Shown piece by piece: positions 36,673 through 49,028 of a stretch of 64,000 nt of DNA. This stretch comes from Bradyrhizobium betae (GTDB lineage: Bacteria; Pseudomonadota; Alphaproteobacteria; Rhizobiales; Xanthobacteraceae). Location: contig NZ_MZXW01000015.1 of assembly GCF_004123905.1 (NCBI RefSeq), positions 186,001-250,000 of the forward strand, in the 5' to 3' direction. Both the position numbers and the translations under genes were made by a program. Every line of letters begins with the position of its first letter. Positions within the stretch are counted from its first letter, which is position 1. Under the pieces are notes generated by a model. That model saw only the letters and a program-made list of their open reading frames with translations, searched no databases and was not told the DNA's origin.

Positions 36673-38161
36673 AACCAATGATCCCAGCATCGTCGTCATC
36701 AAGGACGGCAATGCGCTGGTGATCCATGCGCTGGACGAGGCCGCCGAGCGTCTCGGTCTGCATATCGGCCAGCCACTGGCGAATGCCCGGGCGATGTGCC
36801 CGGACTTGAAAGTGTTTGACGCCGATGTCGTGGCCGATGTGAAGACGCTCAGCGACATCGCCGACTGGTGCGATCGCTTCACGCCGCTGGTGGCGCTCGA
36901 TCCGCCGCACGGGCTGTTTCTGGATATCACCGGTTGCGCGCACTTGTTCGGCGGCGAAGCCGCGCTGTTGCAGACGCTGGTCCGTGCGCTCGCACGCCAG
37001 GGCTTTGCCGTCAGCGCGGCGATTGCGGGCACCTCGGTCTGCGCGCGTACGCTGACGCGGCAATCTTCCGGCACCATCGTGGCCGATGGCGGCGAGGCGG
37101 CGGCGATCGACCGGTTTCCGGTGTCCGCGCTCGGTGCGGGCGAGGCCATCACCACCGGCCTGCGCCGGGCCGGTCTGAAGACCATCGGCGATGTCGCCTC
37201 ACGCGCGCCGAGCGAGATCACGGCGCGGTTCGGCGCGCGGTTTTCCACGCTGCTCGCGCATGCGCTGGGGCAGGGCGATGCGCCGATCAACCCGCGAAAA
37301 CCGCTGCCGGATTACATCGTGGAAAAACGTTTCGCCGAGCCGATCGCGACCGACACCATGATCGCGATGACGTTGTCGCGGCTCGCTGACACGTTGATCG
37401 CCTCGATGGAGAAGCAGGGCAAGGGCGCGCGGCGCCTTGAGGCTTCGTTCTTCCGCACTGACGGCGTGGTACGCGCGATCATGGTCGAGACCGGGCGTCC
37501 GGTGACGCGAAGCGCGGTCATTGACCGCCTGTTCCGCGAGCGCCTCGATGCGCTCGCGGATCCCCTCGATCCCGGCTTCGGCTTCGACATGGTGCGGCTG
37601 TCGGCGAGCCGCACCGAGATCGTGGTGCAGGAGCAGCGCGATCTCGACGCCCATGTCCATAACAATGACGAGCTTGCTGCGCTGATCGACCGCATCGCGG
37701 CCCGCATCGGCGGAAAGCGCGTCGTCGTGCATCTGCCTGAGGATACCCATATTCCCGAATGCGCGGTGCTGGCCGCGCCCGCGCAGCATCATCTCGCTGC
37801 CGCCATGCAGGCTGAATGGCCCGCACGCGTCGAAAGCGAGCCGCCGCTGCGTCCCTTGCGGCTGTTCGACAAGCCCGAGCCGGTGACGGTGCCGTTCGCG
37901 ACCGTGCCTGACGGCCCGCCGCATCAGTTCACCTGGCGGCGTGCAAAACATGCGGTGGTGCGGGTGGAGGGACCCGAGCGCATCGCGATGGAATGGTGGC
38001 GGCAGGACGGCAAGCAACTGACGCGGGATTATTTCCGCATCGAGGATGCCGAGGGCCTGCGCTTCTGGATTTTTCGCGACGGTCTTTACGAGGGGGAAGT
38101 GTTCGACGGCGACGGCAAACCCGCTTCCCCCGGCTGGTATGTGCACGGTCTCTTCGCATGA
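36575..38161 (+). CDS. imuB: ImuB, inactive Y-family polymerase homologue
   Basis: The product has 528 residues. Y-family fold, but the position where active enzymes have the DxD metal-binding start reads RRRILSLWLPRLPIDRIQRF, with no acidic pair, as expected for ImuB. Helix-hairpin-helix (LRRAGLKTIGDVASRAPSEI) and little-finger regions follow. ImuB is the scaffold linking the beta clamp, DnaE2 and ImuA. ATG 36575 gives the family N-terminus; the frame is open to 36512. Its TGA overlaps the dnaE2 ATG (ATGA). Confidence 0.9.
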   Translation: MSASSVNRRRILSLWLPRLPIDRIQRFFGALGKTNDPSIVVIKDGNALVIHALDEAAERLGLHIGQPLANARAMCPDLKVFDADVVADVKTLSDIADWCDRFTPLVALDPPHGLFLDITGCAHLFGGEAALLQTLVRALARQGFAVSAAIAGTSVCARTLTRQSSGTIVADGGEAAAIDRFPVSALGAGEAITTGLRRAGLKTIGDVASRAPSEITARFGARFSTLLAHALGQGDAPINPRKPLPDYIVEKRFAEPIATDTMIAMTLSRLADTLIASMEKQGKGARRLEASFFRTDGVVRAIMVETGRPVTRSAVIDRLFRERLDALADPLDPGFGFDMVRLSASRTEIVVQEQRDLDAHVHNNDELAALIDRIAARIGGKRVVVHLPEDTHIPECAVLAAPAQHHLAAAMQAEWPARVESEPPLRPLRLFDKPEPVTVPFATVPDGPPHQFTWRRAKHAVVRVEGPERIAMEWWRQDGKQLTRDYFRIEDAEGLRFWIFRDGLYEGEVFDGDGKPASPGWYVHGLFA

Positions 38162-41100
38162 ATACATCAGCTTATGCCGAGATCGGCATCACCACGAACT
38201 TTTCTTTTTTGCGCGGCGGCTCGGATCCGCGCGCCTATGTGCACCAGGCGAGCGCCCTCGGCATCCCCGTGATCGGCATTGCCGACCACAACACGCTTGC
38301 CGGCGTGGTGCGCGCCTGGAAGGAGCTCGACAATGACAAGGTGCTGCACAAGCCAAAGCTGCTGATCGGTACGCGCATCGTCTTCATCGATGGCACGCCC
38401 GACATTTTTGTCTATCCGTGCGACCGCGCCGCCTATGGCCGGCTGTGCCAGCTCCTCACCCGAGGCAAGCGCGGCGATGACATTACGCGGATCGAGAAGG
38501 GCGAATGCCGTCTCAGCTTCGCCGATCTTCTGGAGTTTTCCGAAGGCCAGCTGCTGGTCCTGACGCTGCCGCATCGCTTCGAGCCGGCGCAGGCGCTGGA
38601 TATTCTTGCAAAGCTGAAAGCGAGCCGCGCGGAGGGCGTTTGGCTGGCGGCGAGCCTGATCTATCGCGGCGACGACCGCCGCCGTCTGGCAGGACTCGAT
38701 GATCTCGCCGCAAAAGCAAAGGTGCCGCTGCTTGCGACCAACGAGGTGCTCTATCACGATCCCGGCCGCCGGCCGCTTCAGGATGTTCTGACCTGCATCC
38801 GGGAAAAGACCACGATCGAGGCGGTCGGACGGAAGCTGGAGGCCAATGCCGAGCGCTTTCTGAAGACGCCCCGCGAGATGTCGCGGCTGTTCCGCGATTT
38901 CCCTGAGGCGATCGCGGAGACCATGCGCTTTGCGGATCGCATCGTCTTCTCGTTGGATCAGCTCAAATACCAATATCCGGACGAGCCGGTGCCACCGGGC
39001 AAGACCGCGCAGGGGCATCTGGAGGATCTGACTTGGGCGGGCGTGCAGACATATTTCAATGGAAAGATCGACGACAAGCTGCGCGCGACCCTGAAGAAAG
39101 AGCTCGCGCTGATCGCCGAGCTGAAATACGCGCATTACTTCCTCACCGTGCACGACATCGTGCACTATGCGCGCAGCCAGAACATTTTGTGCCAGGGACG
39201 CGGCTCAGCGGCGAATTCGGCCGTGTGCTACGTGCTCGGCATCACTTCGGTCGATCCGACCAAGGTCGATCTGTTGTTCGAGCGCTTCATCTCCAAGGAG
39301 CGGCTGGAGCCGCCCGACATCGACGTCGATTTCGAGCACTCGCGGCGCGAGGAGGTGATGCAATATGTCTATCGCCGCTACGGCCGCCACCGCGCCGCGA
39401 TCATCGCCACCATCATCCATTATCGCCCGCGCAGCGCCATCCGCGACGTCGGCAAGGCGCTGGGCCTGACCGAGGATGTCACCGCCGCGCTCGCCGATAC
39501 CGTCTGGGGCAGCTGGGGCAAAGGCCTCAACGACATGCAGGTCCGGCAGGCCGGGCTCGATCCGCAAAATCCCATGATCAACCTCGCGGTCGAGCTTGCG
39601 ACCGAATTGATCGAATTCCCGCGCCATCTCTCCCAGCATGTCGGCGGCTATGTGCTGACGCAGGACCGGCTCGACACCTATGTCCCCATCGGTAACGCCG
39701 CAATGGATGACCGCACCTTCATCGAATGGGACAAGGACGACGTCGACGCGCTCAACATGATGAAGGTCGACGTGCTCGCACTGGGCATGCTGACCTGCAT
39801 CAGGAAGTGTTTTGATTTGATCGATCAGCACAAGGGCAAGCGCTGGGTTTTGGCGAGCGTCCCGCAGGACGATCCCAAGGTTTACGACATGCTGTGTGAC
39901 GGAGAGTCGCTCGGCGTATTCCAGGTCGAGAGCCGCGCACAGATGAACATGCTGCCGCGCCTGAAGCCGCGGACCTTCTACGATCTCGTTATCGAAGTTG
40001 CGATCGTGCGGCCCGGGCCGATCCAGGGGGACATGGTGCATCCGTATCTGCGGCGGCGGAACGGTCAGGAGGAGGTGCGTTATCCCTCGCCATCGCCCGA
40101 GAACGGTCCTGCGGACGAGCTCTACAAGGTTCTGCACAAGACGAAAGGCGTGCCTCTGTTCCAGGAACAAGCGATGCGCATCGCGATCGAGGCGGCGAAA
40201 TTCACCTCCGAAGAAGCGAATGGCCTGCGCCGCTCGATGGCAACGTTCCGCAATGTCGGCACCATCGGCCAATACGAGGAGAAGCTGATCGGCAACATGG
40301 TCGCGCGCGGCTACGACCCTAATTTTGCTCGTAGCTGCTTTGACCAGATCAAAGGTTTTGGCTCCTACGGTTTCCCGGAGAGCCATGCTGCGAGCTTTGC
40401 CCAGCTCGTCTACATTTCCTCATGGCTGAAGTATCATCATCCGGATGCCTTCTGCTGTGGCCTGCTGAACTCGCAGCCGATGGGTTTTTACGCGCCTGCG
40501 CAGATCGTCAGCGACGCCCGCAAGAACGGCGTCGAGGTGCGCGACATCGACGTGTCCTACAGCTTTGCGCAGAACACGCTGGAGAATACTGACAAAAAAT
40601 ATTGCGCCGTGCGTCTCGGTTTTCGCCAGATCGACGGTTTTCATTGGCTCGATCCGGATGAGGAAGAACTCAAGAGGCAGCAAGCGAAGCGACAAGACAA
40701 AGTCTACGTCACTCAGAAGGACTGGGCCGACCTCATCATCGATGCTCGCAACAGCGGTCCCTTCACTTCGCTCGAAGACTTCGCTCGTGACACGAAGCTA
40801 CCCAAGCGCGCGCTGATTCTGCTGGCCGACGCCGACGCGTTCCGCTCGCTCGGGCTCGATCGCCGCGAGGCGCTGTGGCAGGTGCGGCGGCTGCCGGACG
40901 ACGTGCCGCTGCCGCTGTTCGAGGCGGCGACTGCGCGCGAGCAGCCGGATGAGCACGCAAAACCATTGCCCGTGATGCCGCGCTCCGAGCAGGTGGTCGC
41001 GGACTACCAGACCATCCGGTTGTCACTCAAAGGCCATCCGATGGAATTCTTGCGCGAGATGTTTTCGCGCGAGCGTGTCGTGGCCTGCAGGGAGATCAGC

Positions 41101-41532
41101 CATGAGAACGAGCGGCGCCGCGTTCGCTGCGCCGGCGTGGTGCTGGTGCGGCAGCGGCCGGGCAGCGCCAGCGGCGTCGTGTTCATGACGCTGGAAGACG
41201 AAACCGGCATCGCCAACGTCGTGGTGTGGCCAAAAATCATGGAGCAGTACCGGAAAGAGGTGATGGGCGCGCGCCTCATCGAGGTCCAGGGCTATATCCA
41301 GAGCAGCCCGGAGAAGGTGACGCATCTCATCGCCCAGCGCATGATCGACCGTTCGCACGATCTGGTCGGCCTCGCCAACGACGCATTGAGCCGCAAGCAT
41401 CCGGTCCCGGCAGGCGCCGCCGTGATCGAGCCGCTCAACGAAGACCCCCGCGCCCCCGCGGATAGGCCTGCGCAAAAACACCGCCACCCCCGCAACGTCC
41501 GCATCCTGCCGCCGTCGCGGGATTTTCATTGA
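38158..41532 (+). CDS. dnaE2: error-prone DNA polymerase III alpha subunit
   Basis: The product has 1124 residues, the DnaE2 length. It has an N-terminal PHP domain (YAEIGITTNFSFLRGGSDPR, GIADHNTLAG), the C-family catalytic aspartates in PPDIDVDFEH, and a C-terminal OB-type region (VVLVRQRPGSASGVVFMTLE). It performs mutagenic bypass synthesis after DNA damage with ImuA and ImuB. ATG 38158 overlaps the imuB stop by four bases, so the upstream extension to 37993 is rejected. It ends the SOS operon; a long palindromic repeat follows at 41557. Confidence 0.93.
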   Translation: MNTSAYAEIGITTNFSFLRGGSDPRAYVHQASALGIPVIGIADHNTLAGVVRAWKELDNDKVLHKPKLLIGTRIVFIDGTPDIFVYPCDRAAYGRLCQLLTRGKRGDDITRIEKGECRLSFADLLEFSEGQLLVLTLPHRFEPAQALDILAKLKASRAEGVWLAASLIYRGDDRRRLAGLDDLAAKAKVPLLATNEVLYHDPGRRPLQDVLTCIREKTTIEAVGRKLEANAERFLKTPREMSRLFRDFPEAIAETMRFADRIVFSLDQLKYQYPDEPVPPGKTAQGHLEDLTWAGVQTYFNGKIDDKLRATLKKELALIAELKYAHYFLTVHDIVHYARSQNILCQGRGSAANSAVCYVLGITSVDPTKVDLLFERFISKERLEPPDIDVDFEHSRREEVMQYVYRRYGRHRAAIIATIIHYRPRSAIRDVGKALGLTEDVTAALADTVWGSWGKGLNDMQVRQAGLDPQNPMINLAVELATELIEFPRHLSQHVGGYVLTQDRLDTYVPIGNAAMDDRTFIEWDKDDVDALNMMKVDVLALGMLTCIRKCFDLIDQHKGKRWVLASVPQDDPKVYDMLCDGESLGVFQVESRAQMNMLPRLKPRTFYDLVIEVAIVRPGPIQGDMVHPYLRRRNGQEEVRYPSPSPENGPADELYKVLHKTKGVPLFQEQAMRIAIEAAKFTSEEANGLRRSMATFRNVGTIGQYEEKLIGNMVARGYDPNFARSCFDQIKGFGSYGFPESHAASFAQLVYISSWLKYHHPDAFCCGLLNSQPMGFYAPAQIVSDARKNGVEVRDIDVSYSFAQNTLENTDKKYCAVRLGFRQIDGFHWLDPDEEELKRQQAKRQDKVYVTQKDWADLIIDARNSGPFTSLEDFARDTKLPKRALILLADADAFRSLGLDRREALWQVRRLPDDVPLPLFEAATAREQPDEHAKPLPVMPRSEQVVADYQTIRLSLKGHPMEFLREMFSRERVVACREISHENERRRVRCAGVVLVRQRPGSASGVVFMTLEDETGIANVVVWPKIMEQYRKEVMGARLIEVQGYIQSSPEKVTHLIAQRMIDRSHDLVGLANDALSRKHPVPAGAAVIEPLNEDPRAPADRPAQKHRHPRNVRILPPSRDFH

Positions 41533-41556
41533 GCTTTGTTGCTGACAACATCGCTC

Positions 41557-41699
41557 CGACCGTCACCCTGAGGTGGCCGCTTCTTCAGCGGCCCTCGAAG
41601 GATGCACGGCCCGGCTGCAGCAGCGGGGCCGTGCATCCTTCGAGGCTCTCCTTGCGATGCTTTGCATCGCAAGCTTCGCACCTCAGGATGACGGGTCGG
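41557..41699. repeat. long compound palindromic repeat
   Basis: The outer arms CCGACCGTCACCCTGAGGTG and CACCTCAGGATGACGGGTCGG enclose a strong inner hairpin with arms CCTCGAAGGATGCACGGCCC and GGGGCCGTGCATCCTTCGAGG. About 143 bases lie between the convergent dnaE2 and SDR genes. The long GC-rich stem can end transcription from both sides. It belongs to a repeat type I associate with Bradyrhizobium genomes. Confidence 0.82.
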
Positions 41700-41716
41700 C
41701 AGGGACGCGCAGCCCT

Positions 41717-42487
41717 CTAAAAATTCACCCGGTTCGAGATCGCGCCGTCCACCACGAGATTCGATCCCGTGGTAAACCCCGACACCGGGCTCGCCAAAAA
41801 CACCGCTGCGCTCGCGATTTCCTGCGGCGTGGCCATGCGCCCCGTCGGATTGCGGCCCATCGCATCCTCGTAGCGCTTGGGCGCGTTCTGCTCGATCATG
41901 TTCCAGACGCCGCCCTTGAAGTAGACGGTGCCGGGCGAGACCACGTTGATGCGGATCTTCTTCTTGGCGTATTGCCGCGCCAGTCCCTTGGCCATGTGGA
42001 TCAGCGCCGCCTTGATCGGGCCGTAGGAGCTGGCGAAATCGGCCTGCGCCGCCGCGATCGAGGAGATGATGACGAAGGCGGCATCGCCGCTCTTTTCGCC
42101 GCTGGCTTCCAGGAACGGCCGCGCGGCGTCGAACGCATGCACGGCGCCGAGCACGTCGAGCCGAAAGTTCTGCTCCCACGATGCGGGATCATGGCCTTGC
42201 GCCATGGCGCCGGCATTGGCGAACAGCAGGTCGATGCCGCCGAGCTCCGTTGCCACGCCCTCGACCCACGCCTTCAGCGCCGCGCCGTCGGTGACGTCGA
42301 CCGAACCGCCGGTGGCGCGGATGCCGCTCGCCTTCAGCTCGGCAACGGTCGCCGCAACCTGCTCCGCGTTGCGCGCGCACACCGCGACATTGGTGCCTTC
42401 ACCGGCCAGCGTTGCCGCAATCGCCCGCCCGATGCCGCGCGTGCCGCCGAGCACGATGGCGTTCTTGCCCTTGAGACCCAGATCCAT
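41717..42487 (-). CDS. short-chain dehydrogenase/reductase
   Basis: The product has 256 residues of the classical SDR family. Cofactor motif GGTRGIGRAI at about 14-23, NAG in LLFANAGAMA, and the catalytic YxxxK in SSYGPIKAAL with the serine shortly before. It oxidises or reduces an unknown alcohol or keto substrate with NAD(P). ATG 42487 is preceded by AAGGAAAA; the frame is open to 42580 but overlaps a repeat there. Confidence 0.88.
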   Translation of the reverse strand: MDLGLKGKNAIVLGGTRGIGRAIAATLAGEGTNVAVCARNAEQVAATVAELKASGIRATGGSVDVTDGAALKAWVEGVATELGGIDLLFANAGAMAQGHDPASWEQNFRLDVLGAVHAFDAARPFLEASGEKSGDAAFVIISSIAAAQADFASSYGPIKAALIHMAKGLARQYAKKKIRINVVSPGTVYFKGGVWNMIEQNAPKRYEDAMGRNPTGRMATPQEIASAAVFLASPVSGFTTGSNLVVDGAISNRVNF

Positions 42488-42555
42488 TGTTTGGTTTTCC
42501 TTTTTCTTGGTGCAGGAGTGTAGCCGCTTCAGGAGAGACGCAGAAGCCTCCACAC

Positions 42556-42635
42556 CGTCATTGCGAGCACAGCGAAGCAATCCCGAATCCCTCCGCGGAA
42601 AGACCCTGGATTGCTTCGCTGCGCTCGCAATGACG
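42556..42635. repeat. palindromic repeat (CGTCATTGCGAGC / GCTCGCAATGACG)
   Basis: The 80-base imperfect palindrome has arms CGTCATTGCGAGC and GCTCGCAATGACG plus an inner GAAGCAATCC/GGATTGCTTC pair. It lies between the SDR gene and the small membrane protein gene. A weaker relative is at 24390. Confidence 0.82.
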
Positions 42636-42655
42636 TGGAGAGAGCAACGCGCCCC

Positions 42656-42943
42656 TCACTCCGGCGCTGCGCCCACCGGCGGGCCGCCGGGCGGGCGGTG
42701 CAGGAAGGTCAGCGAGGCGTAGGCGCCGGCCCAGGAGCCGAGCGCCGCGAAAGCGACATAGAACGCATTTTCCGTGTAGCTGATCACGGCGTAGGAGGAG
42801 AGCAGGTACCAGACCGCGCTCCAGTTCGCCGCCGGCACGCGTTTTCGCGCGATTACGGCCGAGGTGAACATCACATAGACTGCGTCGGTGGCCGCCGTTG
42901 CGATGAACACGGCGCCTGCGGTGAGGGGGTCGATGGCGGCCAT
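42656..42943 (-). CDS. small integral membrane protein, unknown function
   Basis: The product has 95 residues with three hydrophobic segments (AGAVFIATAATDAVYVMF, about WSAVWYLLSSYAVISYT, and FYVAFAALGSWAGAYASL), ending in a Pro/Gly tail. The pattern is coherent with a real inner-membrane protein of about three spans, and similar proteins seem common in Bradyrhizobium. No enzyme motif is present. It is bracketed by two palindromic repeats and has no operon partner. Confidence 0.72.
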   Translation of the reverse strand: MAAIDPLTAGAVFIATAATDAVYVMFTSAVIARKRVPAANWSAVWYLLSSYAVISYTENAFYVAFAALGSWAGAYASLTFLHRPPGGPPVGAAPE

Positions 42944-42983
42944 TGCCTTCCTTTATGTGCTAATGAGATCGTGCCAAAACTAC

Positions 42984-43030
42984 AGCATGATCCGGAAAAG
43001 TGCGCAGCGGTTTTCCGAAAAGATCATGCT
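42984..43030. repeat. palindromic repeat (AGCATGATCCGGAAAA family)
   Basis: AGCATGATCCGGAAAA and TTTTCCGAAAAGATCATGCT form the arms, with GTGCGCAGCGG in the middle. This short palindrome is a recurrent intergenic element in rhizobia as I recall. It ends 24 bases before the CoA-transferase start, so it could affect the leader of that message. Confidence 0.78.
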
Positions 43031-43054
43031 CACTCCGAAAAGAGAGAAGCGGCT

Positions 43055-44470
43055 ATGCAAAGCCCCGCCGATATTCTCAAGGACATCTGGACCTCTGCCG
43101 GGGGCGATAAGGCCGCGCTCTCGCGCGTGCGGTTGACGGGTGCGGAGCCGCAGATCCCGTCCTCGTTTCGCGTCGCCGTCGCGGGACAGACGGCGATCGC
43201 CGCGGCCGGCCTCGCCGCCGCCGAGATATGGCGGCTGCGCAGCGGTGAGGCGCAGGATGTCACTGTCGACATGCGCCATGCCGTCGCCGAATGCCGCTCC
43301 GAGCGTTATTTGCGCGTCGACGACAAGCCGCCGCCTCCCGCCTGGGACGCCATCGCCGGCGTCTACAAAACCGGCGACGACCGCTTCGTCCGCTGCCACA
43401 CCAATTTCCCGCATCACCGCGATGCCGTCTGCAAGGTGCTGGCTTGCGTGCCCGAGCGCGAGAAGGTGCAGGCCGCGCTGATGCAGTGGAACGGCGAGGA
43501 TTTTGAAACCGCGGCTTATGCCGCGGGCGGCGTCGTTGCCCTGATGCGCTCCTACGACGAATGGTCGGCGCTGCCACAGGCACGTGCGCTCGCCGACTTG
43601 CCGCTGGTCTCGATCGAGAAGATCGGCGAGGCCCCGCCAAAGCCTTGGTCTAAAAAGCCGTGGCCTCAAGGCGATCGTCCGCTCTCAGGTCTGCGCGTGC
43701 TCGATCTCTCGCGCGTCATTGCCGGCCCCGTCGCCGGCCGCACACTCGCCGCGCACGGTGCGGATGTGCTGCTGGTCTCGGGGCCTGAACTGCCCGCCAT
43801 TCCCTGGCTCACCATCGATACCGGCCGGGGCAAGCTCACGACGTTCATCGCGCTGAAGAGCGAGGCGGGCAGGGCGCAAATGCGCGAGCTCCTGCAAGAC
43901 GCCGACATCTTCTCGCAAGGCTATCGCCCGCGTGCGCTTGCCGCCCTCGGCTTCCCGCCGGAGGACGCCGCGAAAATCAATCCCGGCATCGTCTACGTCA
44001 CGTTGTCGGCCTACGGCCATGCCGGCCCCTGGGCCGAGCGGCGCGGCTTCGATTCCCTGGTGCAGACCACCACCGGCTTCAACCATGCCGAGGGGCAGGC
44101 TGCCGGCATCGACGGTCCCAAGGAATTGCCGGCGCAGATGCTTGACCACGCCACCGGCTATCTGATGGCCTTCGGCGCGATGATGGCCAAGATCCGCCAG
44201 GCCAGCGAAGGCGGCAGCTGGCACGTGCGCGTGTCGCTGGCCCAGACCGGGCGCTGGCTGTGGAAACTCGGCCGGCTCGACGGCGGGCTGAATACCCCGG
44301 ATCTTACGGGGGAAGCCGTACATGCTGCGTTCATCGAGAGCATGCCATCTGGCTTCGGCACGTTGAAGGCGGTGCATCATTCGGCGCTGCTGTCGAAGAC
44401 GCCGGCGCAATGGAGCCGTCCGGCGATGCCGCTTGGCAGTCATCCCGCGAAGTGGCCGGCTCGAAACTGA
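43055..44470 (+). CDS. CaiB/BaiF family CoA-transferase
   Basis: The product has 471 residues. Family III CoA-transferase sequence is clear in the C-terminal half (LSGLRVLDLSRVIAGPVAGR, LAAHGADVLLV, INPGIVYVTLSAYGHAGPWA, RRGFDSLVQTTTGF). The N-terminal 200 residues are an additional, partly CaiB-like segment (FRVAVAGQTAIAAAGLAAAE), an arrangement seen in this roughly 470-residue subgroup. It would transfer CoA between carboxylic acids; the pair is unknown. ATG 43055 is preceded by AGAGAAG; the frame is open to 42611 through the repeat, which I reject as coding. Confidence 0.85.
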   Translation: MQSPADILKDIWTSAGGDKAALSRVRLTGAEPQIPSSFRVAVAGQTAIAAAGLAAAEIWRLRSGEAQDVTVDMRHAVAECRSERYLRVDDKPPPPAWDAIAGVYKTGDDRFVRCHTNFPHHRDAVCKVLACVPEREKVQAALMQWNGEDFETAAYAAGGVVALMRSYDEWSALPQARALADLPLVSIEKIGEAPPKPWSKKPWPQGDRPLSGLRVLDLSRVIAGPVAGRTLAAHGADVLLVSGPELPAIPWLTIDTGRGKLTTFIALKSEAGRAQMRELLQDADIFSQGYRPRALAALGFPPEDAAKINPGIVYVTLSAYGHAGPWAERRGFDSLVQTTTGFNHAEGQAAGIDGPKELPAQMLDHATGYLMAFGAMMAKIRQASEGGSWHVRVSLAQTGRWLWKLGRLDGGLNTPDLTGEAVHAAFIESMPSGFGTLKAVHHSALLSKTPAQWSRPAMPLGSHPAKWPARN

Positions 44471-44497
44471 CGTGAAGCTGACGTGTCGCAAAATTTT

Positions 44498-44528
44498 AAC
44501 GCAAACCGAAAGGCGCCCGGCGTTTTTT
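44498..44528 (+). terminator. weak possible terminator after the CoA-transferase
   Basis: AACGC and GCGTT pair around a GC-rich loop, followed by a run of six T. The stem is short, so efficiency is doubtful. Confidence 0.35.
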
Positions 44529-44615
44529 AGGTTGTTTGAAATACCAATTCGGCACTATTAGCGCGACCGATGAGGCAGTCGTTTGCCGAGATCGTCGCTG
44601 ACATGACCGGGCCCC

Positions 44616-45860
44616 ATGGTAGTTGAAAATACCAAGAGATTGCAGGTGCTTACAAAACAACGGGTGATCACATCCGTAGTTTTACTGGCACTCGCCGGCG
44701 CCGGCGCCTATGGCTTCCTCTATGCGGGGACCAAGGACAAGAGCCACTCCGAGATCTCCAGCCAATCGCGCAGGAATGCGCAGAACTTCACGCCCACGCC
44801 GTCCGAATGGGCGACGCTGACGATCGAGCCGGTCAAGGCCAAGACCTTCCGGGCCGAATATGTCACCGAAGGCAAGGTCGCGGTCGACGAGGACCGTTCG
44901 ACACCGGTGTTCTCGCCCTATGCGGGACGCGTCACCAAGCTGCTCGCCAAGCCGGGCGAGATGCTCAAGCAAAGCCAACCGCTGTTCACGATCGAGGCCG
45001 CCGACACCGTGCAGGCCCAGAACGATTTCATCGCGGCGATGACCTCGCAGAACAAGGCGAAGTCGGCGATCGACCTTGCCGACATCCAGTTCAAGCGCGC
45101 CAAGGATCTCTATGAAGGCCACGCCATTCCGCTGAAGGACTATCAGCAGGCGGAGGCGACCCAGGTCCAGGCGCAGAACGACATGCGCTCCTCGGGGACG
45201 GCGCTGGAGGCCGCGCGCAACAAGCTGCGCATCCTCGGCTTCACCGACGAGACCATCAAGGCATTCCAGGACAAGGGCGTCATCGATCGGGAGATCACGA
45301 TCTATTCGCCGATCGCGGGCACGGTCGTGCAGCGCAAGATCGGCCCCGGCCAATACGTCAATTCCGGCGCCAGCGATCCGGTCTTCGTGGTCGGTGATCT
45401 CTCGACCGTCTGGCTCACCGCCTTCGTGCGCGAGAGCGACGCGGCCGCCGTGTGCATCGGACAGGACATCACCGTCAACGTGATGGCGCTGCCGGGCCGT
45501 CCGCTGACCGCGAAGATCAACTACGTTGCCGCCGCGATCGATCCCAGCACCCGCCGCCTGCTGGTGCGCGCCACCATCGACAACAAGGACGGCCTGCTCA
45601 AGCCGGAAATGTTCGCCAACGTCACGATCTATTCGGCCGGCGACCGCGCCGCGCCGGCGGTGCCAAAGCAGGCCTTGATCTATGAAGCCGACAAGGTCCG
45701 CCTCTGGGTCGCGCGCGAGGACAAGTCGGTCGAGCTGCGCGAGATCAAGATCGGCCTCATCAACGGCAACCTCGTCGAAGTCACGAGCAACCTGAAACCA
45801 GGCGAGCAGATCGTCGTCAAGGGCAGCCTGTTCATCGACCGCGCGGCGTCCGGCAGCTGA
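44616..45860 (+). CDS. RND efflux periplasmic adaptor (HlyD/CusB-like)
   Basis: The product has 414 residues. One N-terminal membrane anchor (VITSVVLLALAGAGAYGFLY, about 17-36), then the membrane-fusion pattern: beta-barrel, lipoyl (FSPYAGRVTKLLAKPGEML and YSPIAGTVVQRKIGPGQYV), alpha-helical hairpin and a C-terminal domain (EVTSNLKPGEQIVVKGSLFI). It bridges the RND pump at 45902 to an outer-membrane channel. The gap to the pump is 41 bases. No metal-binding methionine or histidine cluster is evident, so the heavy-metal assignment of its relatives is not proven here. Confidence 0.87.
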   Translation: MVVENTKRLQVLTKQRVITSVVLLALAGAGAYGFLYAGTKDKSHSEISSQSRRNAQNFTPTPSEWATLTIEPVKAKTFRAEYVTEGKVAVDEDRSTPVFSPYAGRVTKLLAKPGEMLKQSQPLFTIEAADTVQAQNDFIAAMTSQNKAKSAIDLADIQFKRAKDLYEGHAIPLKDYQQAEATQVQAQNDMRSSGTALEAARNKLRILGFTDETIKAFQDKGVIDREITIYSPIAGTVVQRKIGPGQYVNSGASDPVFVVGDLSTVWLTAFVRESDAAAVCIGQDITVNVMALPGRPLTAKINYVAAAIDPSTRRLLVRATIDNKDGLLKPEMFANVTIYSAGDRAAPAVPKQALIYEADKVRLWVAREDKSVELREIKIGLINGNLVEVTSNLKPGEQIVVKGSLFIDRAASGS

Positions 45861-45901
45861 TCGACGACCCAAGAAACTGAAAAGCCAGACTGAAGACCTG
45901 A

Positions 45902-49018
<3,117 letters not shown>

Positions 49019-49028
49019 CCGCCGTCCG

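Noticed and set aside
42611..43054. N-terminal extension of the CoA-transferase frame
   Set aside because: It crosses the repeats at 42556-42635 and 42984-43030 and the antisense membrane-protein gene; ATG 43055 has a ribosome site and the family N-terminus.
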